Shown here piece by piece: positions 3,913-8,975 of a stretch of 8,975 bases of DNA (position 1 is the stretch's first letter; every line of letters starts with the position of its first letter). The stretch covers positions 1-8,975 of the forward strand of contig JAITRV010000083.1 in assembly GCA_031288215.1 (NCBI GenBank). The letters run 5' to 3'. Source of the DNA: Spirochaetaceae bacterium (GTDB lineage Bacteria; Spirochaetota; Spirochaetia; Treponematales; Breznakiellaceae). The notes beneath the pieces are model-generated. The model saw only the letters and a list, made by a program, of their open reading frames with translations, did no database searches and had not been told where the DNA came from. Both the position numbers and the translations under genes were made by a program.

Positions 3913-6900
3913 ACCTCCACCTCCCTGATCCGGGCCGCGCCGGAGGGAAGGGCCTGGGCGGCCTCCCGCGCCTGTTTCTTGGAGAGCCCCGCGGCGATCC
4001 GTTCCCGCCGGGCTTCGGCCCGGGACTTCCGTTCATCGGAGCGCTTGTTCATAATCGCATAAATGGCGGGCATCAGGAAGAGGGTCATCAGGGTGCCGAA
4101 GGAAAGGCCCCCCAGCACGGTCTTCCCGATGGGGGCGACCATTTCCGATCCCTCCCCGGGGAAGAAGGCCATGGGCACGAGGCCCAGGATGGTGGTCAGG
4201 GTGGTCATCAGGATGGGCCGCAGGCGGTTCCCCGCGGCTTCCACGCAGGCGTCGTAGAGGGAAAGCCCCCGTCTGCGCAGCAGGTTGGTGTAGTCCACCA
4301 GGACGATGCCGTTGTTCACGATAACCCCCATCAGTACCAGCAGGCCCACCGCGGTCAGGATATTGAAGGTGGTTCCGGTGATGAGGTAGATCGCCACGAT
4401 GCCGATGACCGAGAGGGGGATGGTGAAGATGATGATGAAGGGGTCCTTGAAGGATTCAAAGAGGCTGGCCATGACCCCAAACACCAGGAAGGCCGCCACC
4501 ACCATGATAAGCACGAAGCGGCTCATCATCCGCACCATTTCCGCGTTATCCCCGGCATATTCGATGATCACGTCTTCCTCCGCGGGGATCTCCGCGGTGA
4601 TGAGGGAGCGGACCTCTTCTTCCAGGATGTTGATCTTGGTCCCCGGCACCGCCCCGGCGGTTACGTGGATTACCCGGCTCTGATTTTCCCGGCTGATGGT
4701 CAGGGGGCCGGTGCCTTCTTTGTAGGAGGCAAAGGCCGACAGGGGCACCCGGCCGGCGACCTGGCTGTTCACGAAGATGTGGTCCAGGGCGGGCCGGCTG
4801 CTCCGGTCCGCCTCGGCCAGGATCAGCACCACGTCGTAATCGTGGCCGCCGGATTTGTACCGGGTGGCGGTAATGCCGTCCACCGCGGCTTTGATCTCGT
4901 TCCCCACGGTGAAGGTGTTGAGCCCCAGGGCGTAGAGCCGGTCCCGGTCGAGTTCAATCTCGATCTGGGGAAGCCCGTCCCGTAAATCCACCCGGGGTTC
5001 CGTGGCGTCCTCCACCTTGTCCCGGATGAGGGAGGCGATCCGTTCCGCCAGGGCCTTGCCCTTCTCTAAGTTGTCGGTGCGGATGACGATGTCTATGGGG
5101 TTGCCGCTCCCCATCCCCATGCCGCTGCCGCCGAAGTAGATGCTCGTCCCGGGGAATTCGTTGAAGTGGGCGCGCATCTTGGTCTTAATCGCGTCGGCGC
5201 TGTCGATGCGGTCATTGAACGCGGGAAGGTTGATCCGCAGGGACCCGGAGTTGCTGCCCCCTCCCATCCCCATCATGCCGCCGCCCCCGGCGTTGAGGAC
5301 CAGGTGTTCATAGCCCCGCACCTCCCGCTCCACCACGGCCTGAAGCTGGTGCAACACCGCTTCGGTCTCCGAGAGGGGGGTACCCATGGGGAGGGTGACG
5401 TTGATGCTTACCGAATCCGCCTCCTGCTCGGGCATAAAGACCCAGCCTATCACGGGGATCAGGAAGATGCTTCCCGCAAAGAGCGCCGCCAGGCTGAAAA
5501 TCACGATCAGCTTATGCCGCAGCACCCAGCCGACCCCCCCGCGGTAGAGGTTTTCCAGGCCGATAAAGAAGCGGTCAAAGCCCCGGTCTATCACCGCCAG
5601 GGGCCCCCGGAGGGGTTTCTGTTTGCGGGTAACCAGGGGTAGGTAATGGCTGGACAGGACGGGAACCAGGACCACCGCCACAAGCAGGGAGATGCCCAGG
5701 GAGATAACCACCGTGAAGGCCAGGCCCGCGAACATTTCCCCCGCCATTTCCAGGAGGCCCTGGAAGGCCACCAGGGGGGCGAAGACGCAGATGGTGGTGA
5801 GGGTGGAGGCCACGATGGCGATGATCATCTCCGAGGTCCCCAGGATCGCGGCGCTTTGGAGCTTGGCGCCCTTTTCCCGGTAGCGGTAGATGTTTTCCAG
5901 GATGACGATGGAGTTGTCCACGAGCATCCCGATGCCCAGCACGAGACCCGCCATGGTCATCAGGTTCAAGGTCAAGCCCGCGAAGTACATGGTCATCATG
6001 GTGACGATGATGGATACGGGGATGCTGATCCCGATGATCAGGGTGGGCTTGATAGAGCGGAGGAAGACGAAGAGGATCAGCACCGCGAGGAACGCGCCTG
6101 AGAAGGCCGTGGAGCTTACCTGGTTCAGGGAATTTTCTATCTGATCGGTGGTGTTGTAGAGTTCGGTGATCTTGATGTCCTGGGGAAGTTCCCGGGTCAT
6201 CCGCAGGAGCCGTTCCCGCAGGGCCCGGGCGGTCTGCACGGAATTCTTGCCGCTCTGCTTCTGGACGGACATCATCACCGCGGGGGTGCCGTTGACGTAG
6301 ACCGCGCTGGTTTCGTCCCGGTAGCCTTCGATCACGTCGGCGATATCCCGGAGGAACACGCTCCGGGGCAATTCCACCTGTCCGTTGGACACCCCCCCGC
6401 CCTTGTAGGAGATCACCGTGTTGCGGATGTCCTCCAGGGAGCTATATTCCCCCATGGTGGTGAGGATATAGGAAAGCCCCTCCTCGGTGATGGTCCCCGC
6501 GGCGATCTGCTGGTTCTGGGCGGACAGCATCTGCTGGATCGCCGTGACCGTGAGGCCGTAGGCTTCAAGCCGGGACTGGGGGATCTCCACGCGGATGATC
6601 TTTTCCCGGCCCCCGTTGACCGAGGCGGTGGCCACCCCCGGGGTCTGCTCTATGCGGGGGATGATGGTATCCACCGCCAGTTCCCGCAACTCCTCCGGGG
6701 AACGGTTTCCCGTGACCATGAGGCCCATGATGGGCATCATGGAGGGGTCAAAACGGAAGATCGTGGGGGTTTCCGCCCCGGAGGGCATATAGTTCCGCAC
6801 CCGTTCCAGGGCGTCCCGGACGGAATTGGAGGCGTCCACCAGGTCCGTCCCGTAGGTAAACTCCATCATCACCATGCTGGAACCCTTGGAGGAGGTGGAA

Positions 6901-7142
6901 CTTATCTTTTCCAGGCTCGACACGCCGGACAGGGCCGCCTCCAGGACCCGGCTGACGGATCGCTCCACCTCCTCCGGCCCCGCGCCGGTATAGGTGGTAA
7001 AGACCGCCAGGTAGGGAGGGTTGATTTCGGGAATGAGATCGATGGGAAGATTCACCAGGGAAAAGACCCCCAAGCCGATGAGGAGCAGGAAGATGATAAA
7101 AATGGTCGTCGGCCGCGAAACCGCGGTTTTTGCAAAATTCAT
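3909..7142 (-). CDS. RND efflux pump inner-membrane subunit (AcrB/BesB-like, HAE1 type)
   Basis: The 1077-residue length is typical of the family, with 12 expected membrane segments: TM1 (about 12-30), a TM2-6 block (345-500), TM7 (543-566), a TM8-12 block (875-1031), and two large periplasmic loops. It exports substrates in exchange for protons. The ATG at 7142 is chosen because GGAG lies 6 nt upstream; TTG at 7154 is an unsupported extension. TM4 has GMLVDNSIVILENI: Asp409 is kept but the second AcrB Asp is Asn410. In TM10 the AcrB Lys940 position falls in IVNNGIVLVDY (Asn943-Asn944). Thr residues near 980 are kept. Residues 618-633 and 671-681 are Gly/Met/Ser loops where AcrB has its switch loop and a following porter loop. 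The C-terminus is a charged cytoplasmic tail (1033-1077). The gene lies between the adaptor and the PII-like gene. The substrate is unknown. Confidence 0.95.
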   Translation of the reverse strand: MNFAKTAVSRPTTIFIIFLLLIGLGVFSLVNLPIDLIPEINPPYLAVFTTYTGAGPEEVERSVSRVLEAALSGVSSLEKISSTSSKGSSMVMMEFTYGTDLVDASNSVRDALERVRNYMPSGAETPTIFRFDPSMMPIMGLMVTGNRSPEELRELAVDTIIPRIEQTPGVATASVNGGREKIIRVEIPQSRLEAYGLTVTAIQQMLSAQNQQIAAGTITEEGLSYILTTMGEYSSLEDIRNTVISYKGGGVSNGQVELPRSVFLRDIADVIEGYRDETSAVYVNGTPAVMMSVQKQSGKNSVQTARALRERLLRMTRELPQDIKITELYNTTDQIENSLNQVSSTAFSGAFLAVLILFVFLRSIKPTLIIGISIPVSIIVTMMTMYFAGLTLNLMTMAGLVLGIGMLVDNSIVILENIYRYREKGAKLQSAAILGTSEMIIAIVASTLTTICVFAPLVAFQGLLEMAGEMFAGLAFTVVISLGISLLVAVVLVPVLSSHYLPLVTRKQKPLRGPLAVIDRGFDRFFIGLENLYRGGVGWVLRHKLIVIFSLAALFAGSIFLIPVIGWVFMPEQEADSVSINVTLPMGTPLSETEAVLHQLQAVVEREVRGYEHLVLNAGGGGMMGMGGGSNSGSLRINLPAFNDRIDSADAIKTKMRAHFNEFPGTSIYFGGSGMGMGSGNPIDIVIRTDNLEKGKALAERIASLIRDKVEDATEPRVDLRDGLPQIEIELDRDRLYALGLNTFTVGNEIKAAVDGITATRYKSGGHDYDVVLILAEADRSSRPALDHIFVNSQVAGRVPLSAFASYKEGTGPLTISRENQSRVIHVTAGAVPGTKINILEEEVRSLITAEIPAEEDVIIEYAGDNAEMVRMMSRFVLIMVVAAFLVFGVMASLFESFKDPFIIIFTIPLSVIGIVAIYLITGTTFNILTAVGLLVLMGVIVNNGIVLVDYTNLLRRRGLSLYDACVEAAGNRLRPILMTTLTTILGLVPMAFFPGEGSEMVAPIGKTVLGGLSFGTLMTLFLMPAIYAIMNKRSDERKSRAEARRERIAAGLSKKQAREAAQALPSGAARIREVEV

Positions 7143-7171
7143 AATGAACTCCAATATAAGACGTTTACCCG

Positions 7172-7268
7172 GTCAAACGGGGGCGGGTTGTAAGAAGCAG
7201 GGGCTCCGCCCGGACCGAACCGCACGCGTCCCCGCCGGGGCCGGAAGCCCCCCGGACCCCCGTTTGAC
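7172..7268. repeat. 97-bp element with perfect 12-bp inverted ends between adaptor and pump genes
   Basis: GTCAAACGGGGG (7172-7183) and CCCCCGTTTGAC (7257-7268) are exact inverted repeats. Inside, GGGGCT with CCG (about 7200-7208) can pair with CGG-A-AGCCCC (7241-7250), and CCCC-GCC-GGGG (7230-7240) forms a central hairpin. The left end is 29 bp upstream of the pump start codon and the right end only 3 bp after the adaptor stop, so the element fills the cistron gap. No target-site duplication is evident and it has no coding capacity. It looks like a MITE/REP-type insertion and may reduce or re-time pump expression relative to the adaptor. Confidence 0.65.
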
Positions 7269-7271
7269 GGG

Positions 7272-8246
7272 CTACTCAACGCTCAAGGGCGCCAGGCGGT
7301 CAATCACGTTAACCCGGGCGCCGTCCTCCAGAAAGCTCTGTCCCCGGACAATGATCTCCTCATCCGGCGCAAGCCCCTGCTGAATTTCCAATACCCCGTC
7401 GACCAGGATCCCCGGAACCACCGCTTTCTTCCGGGCGATTTGAAAGGCCGGGTCCTGGGGGTCCGTCTCTACGGTGTAGACCATGGTCTCCCCAAAGCGC
7501 CGGACCAGGGCCGAGGCGGGGATCTTGACGATGAGGTCCTTCCGTTCGGTGATGATCCGGGCCTTGGCGAACATCCCCGCCTTGAGCCGGGAGCCGGGAT
7601 TGTCCACGTTGACCTTCACCTCCATGGTCCGGGAGGCGGGGTCCACCACGGGACTTATCTCGCTGACGCTCCCCCGGAAGGTTTCCCCGGGAAAGGCGTC
7701 CAGGCTGATCTCACAGGGCAGGGACAGGGCCATCTTGGAGATGAACCGTTCCGCCACATAGAGCCGGATCTCCAGGGCGCTGCCCCCGGTGAGCCGGGCC
7801 ACCGGCACGGACTGGCTGATGGTCATCCCCACCTGGGCGGGGAGGGCCACCACGGTTCCCGACAGGGGCGCCCGGGTGATGCCGGGGACATAGGTCATCC
7901 CCGGCTTACTGGGGTCCACCGCGGCGATGGGGTCCCCGACGGTAACGTGGCTGCCCACGGAGACGTAGAGCCGGGTCACCTTGCCGGCCACGTCGGAATA
8001 GGCGTCCACGGTGGACCCCGCCACGATGTCCCCGGAGAGGGCCAGGTAGTCCCGGATTTGGCCCTGGACCGCGGTGGTGGTATTCACCGCATAGACCGGG
8101 ACCTCGGGGGCGGCGGAAGCCCCGGAATCCCGGGCGCCGGCATCGGCGCTCCGGTTGCAGCCCGTAAAGGCCCCGGACAGGACGATCACGGCCGCAAAAA
8201 GGACGGCCGCAAAGCGGGCCGGCGTTGAGAGAGGAAAATTTTTCAT
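7272..8246 (-). CDS. Periplasmic membrane-fusion adaptor lipoprotein of RND pump (BesA-like, no alpha-hairpin)
   Basis: The 324-residue product bridges the inner-membrane pump and the outer-membrane channel. Residues 1-30 are a signal with relaxed lipobox FTGC (Cys30), acceptable for spirochaetes. The lipoyl-like domain is in two halves (about 80-110 and 125-153), joined by only about 14 residues (DPSKPGMTYVPGIT) where AcrA-type adaptors carry a long coiled-coil hairpin. The beta-barrel follows (about 158-235, including RTMEVKVNVDNPGSRLKAGMFAKARI), then a membrane-proximal domain (about 236-315). The same missing hairpin is known for BesA of Borrelia burgdorferi, and gene order here also matches besC-besA-besB. 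The ATG overlaps the TolC-like stop codon as ATGA, with GGGAG 6 nt upstream, supporting this start and translational coupling. The product is likely anchored in the inner membrane leaflet facing the periplasm. Confidence 0.93.
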   Translation of the reverse strand: MKNFPLSTPARFAAVLFAAVIVLSGAFTGCNRSADAGARDSGASAAPEVPVYAVNTTTAVQGQIRDYLALSGDIVAGSTVDAYSDVAGKVTRLYVSVGSHVTVGDPIAAVDPSKPGMTYVPGITRAPLSGTVVALPAQVGMTISQSVPVARLTGGSALEIRLYVAERFISKMALSLPCEISLDAFPGETFRGSVSEISPVVDPASRTMEVKVNVDNPGSRLKAGMFAKARIITERKDLIVKIPASALVRRFGETMVYTVETDPQDPAFQIARKKAVVPGILVDGVLEIQQGLAPDEEIIVRGQSFLEDGARVNVIDRLAPLSVE

Positions 8247-8975
8247 GGCTGACTCCCGGTGGAATTTTCCCCAGACCCTGCCTGGGTATTGAGGGGGGGT
8301 GAATGAAGGGGTTGTGTATTGAAGGATTGCGCATTGAAGGATTGCGAATGAAGGGTTCCGAAGGGAACCCCGATGGCGTATTCAAGGTCGATAAGCCCCT
8401 TGATATAGTTAAAATTCTGTTCCAACACCCCGATTCGGGCCTTGCGGAGTTCCAGTTCCGCGTTCTGCACTTCCATGAGTTCCCGCAAGCCCGCCCGGTA
8501 GGCCTCTTCGGTCAGGCGGTAGGTCCGTTCCGCCAACTCCACGGTCAGCCGCTGGGTCTCCACCGTGATCCGGGCCTGTTCCAGGGACATGACGGTATTG
8601 TAAATTTCTATTTCCGTGCCCTGGATCGCCTGGGCGAGGCCGATGGAAGCGACGCGGATATTGTCCTCCAGATCCCGTATCCCCTGGAAATTCGTGCTCC
8701 AGGGGAGGAGGCTGTGGAGTTGGAGCCCCAGGCTGATGGTGAGGGAGCCGCGGTCCAGCCAGTAATCGGAATTCCCCCAGTCATCCTTCCAGGGGTCCCG
8801 GGTAAAGGCCGGCATCGAGCTCCAACTCAAACTCAGCGAGGGGGTCAGGGAATAGAGCCGGGCCCGGCGGGTGCTCTCCAGGGTGAGGATCTGGTGTTTC
8901 AGTTCCAGAATATCCGGCCTTCCCGAAGCGGCCCTGGAGATGAGATCCGCCACATCCAGGGGGATAAAGACCGTG
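8243..8975 (-). CDS. TolC-family outer-membrane efflux channel (C-terminal part, 5' end outside window)
   Basis: About 243 codons are visible. The frame is open to the window edge and upstream codons still read as family sequence (TVFIPLDVADLISRAASGRPDILELK), so the GTG at 8953 is not the true start. The segment is the second TolC structural repeat: a helix ending in RPDILELKHQILTLESTRRAR, beta strands (LTPSLSLSWSSM, then RGSLTISLGLQLHSLLPWS), and long paired helices (DLEDNIRVASIGLAQAIQGTEIEIYNTV and EEAYRAGLRELMEVQNAELELRKARIGVLEQNFNYIKGLIDLEYAIG). YRAGL.ELMEVQNAELEL is the family's typical equatorial/helix signature. The C-terminus is an unusual low-complexity tail with a pentapeptide repeat. 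It is the first visible gene of the efflux operon and overlaps the adaptor start by ATGA. The promoter and signal peptide are not visible. Confidence 0.93.
   Translation of the reverse strand, partial: TVFIPLDVADLISRAASGRPDILELKHQILTLESTRRARLYSLTPSLSLSWSSMPAFTRDPWKDDWGNSDYWLDRGSLTISLGLQLHSLLPWSTNFQGIRDLEDNIRVASIGLAQAIQGTEIEIYNTVMSLEQARITVETQRLTVELAERTYRLTEEAYRAGLRELMEVQNAELELRKARIGVLEQNFNYIKGLIDLEYAIGVPFGTLHSQSFNAQSFNTQPLHSPPLNTQAGSGENSTGSQP
8282..8350 (-). repeat. 15-bp tandem repeat encoding a pentapeptide tail in the TolC-like protein
   Basis: About 4.6 units of 15 bp encode HSQSF, NAQSF, NTQPL, HSPPL, NTQ. The first two units are nearly identical at DNA level (TTGAAGGATTGCG on the + strand, twice) and later ones have diverged. 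Because the unit is a multiple of three, copy-number change keeps the frame. It lies in the C-terminal tail, which is periplasmic in TolC, so length variation is probably tolerated. Confidence 0.75.

Noticed and set aside
5646..6101. Long + strand open frame rich in His/Asp/Gly opposite the pump gene
   Set aside because: It is the mirror of a well-recognised RND coding sequence in GC-rich DNA, has biased composition and no family motif. The same applies to + frames at 1698-2699, 4665-4985, 5166-5642 and 7440-8228.
8951..8953. GTG as the start codon of the TolC-like gene
   Set aside because: Codons upstream to the window edge continue the conserved family sequence and no signal peptide follows the GTG.

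Overview
The window looks like a GC-rich spirochaete chromosome, most likely a Treponema of the termite-gut type. That placement is inference from gene content: a secreted cyclophilin–FKBP fusion of the kind reported in Treponema denticola, an ApbE/Ftp lipoprotein, a pseudo-receiver–PilZ protein, relaxed spirochaetal lipoboxes, and a BesC-BesA-BesB-like efflux operon with a hairpin-less adaptor. I saw no rRNA, tRNA, CRISPR array, transposase or phage gene.

Left part (1-617): the 5' end of a TetR-family repressor gene reads leftward off the window. Upstream of it lie two copies of an 18-bp palindrome exactly 40 bp apart, and a good sigma70-type promoter facing right whose -10 lies inside the second palindrome. 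That promoter points into about 320 bp with no convincing gene. This stretch instead holds a roughly 100-bp composite palindromic repeat (427-527).

Middle (618-3633): a lipoprotein peptidyl-prolyl isomerase with a cyclophilin and an FKBP domain (618-1667, +) converges on an ApbE-type FMN transferase lipoprotein gene (1242-2738, -). The apbE frame has no stop where the family normally ends and runs on for 141 codons antisense to the FKBP domain. A hairpin of the same family as the 427-527 repeat sits exactly at this junction. Divergent from apbE is a pseudo-receiver–PilZ protein (2768-3544, +), a likely cyclic-di-GMP receptor. Both + strand genes have a -10 box only 5-6 bp before the ATG and no good Shine-Dalgarno sequence, suggesting leaderless mRNAs. 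A GC-rich stem-loop follows the PilZ gene.

Right part (3634-8975, all -): a tripartite efflux operon in the order outer-membrane TolC-like factor (5' part outside the window), lipoprotein membrane-fusion adaptor, RND inner-membrane pump, and small PII-fold protein. TolC/adaptor and pump/PII overlap by ATGA, implying translational coupling. Adaptor and pump are separated by a 97-bp element with perfect 12-bp inverted ends. The adaptor lacks the alpha-hairpin, the pump has a Gly/Met-only loop where AcrB has its switch loop, and the TolC tail carries a pentapeptide repeat. The PII-like protein coupled to the pump is the best candidate for a poorly described regulatory system here.
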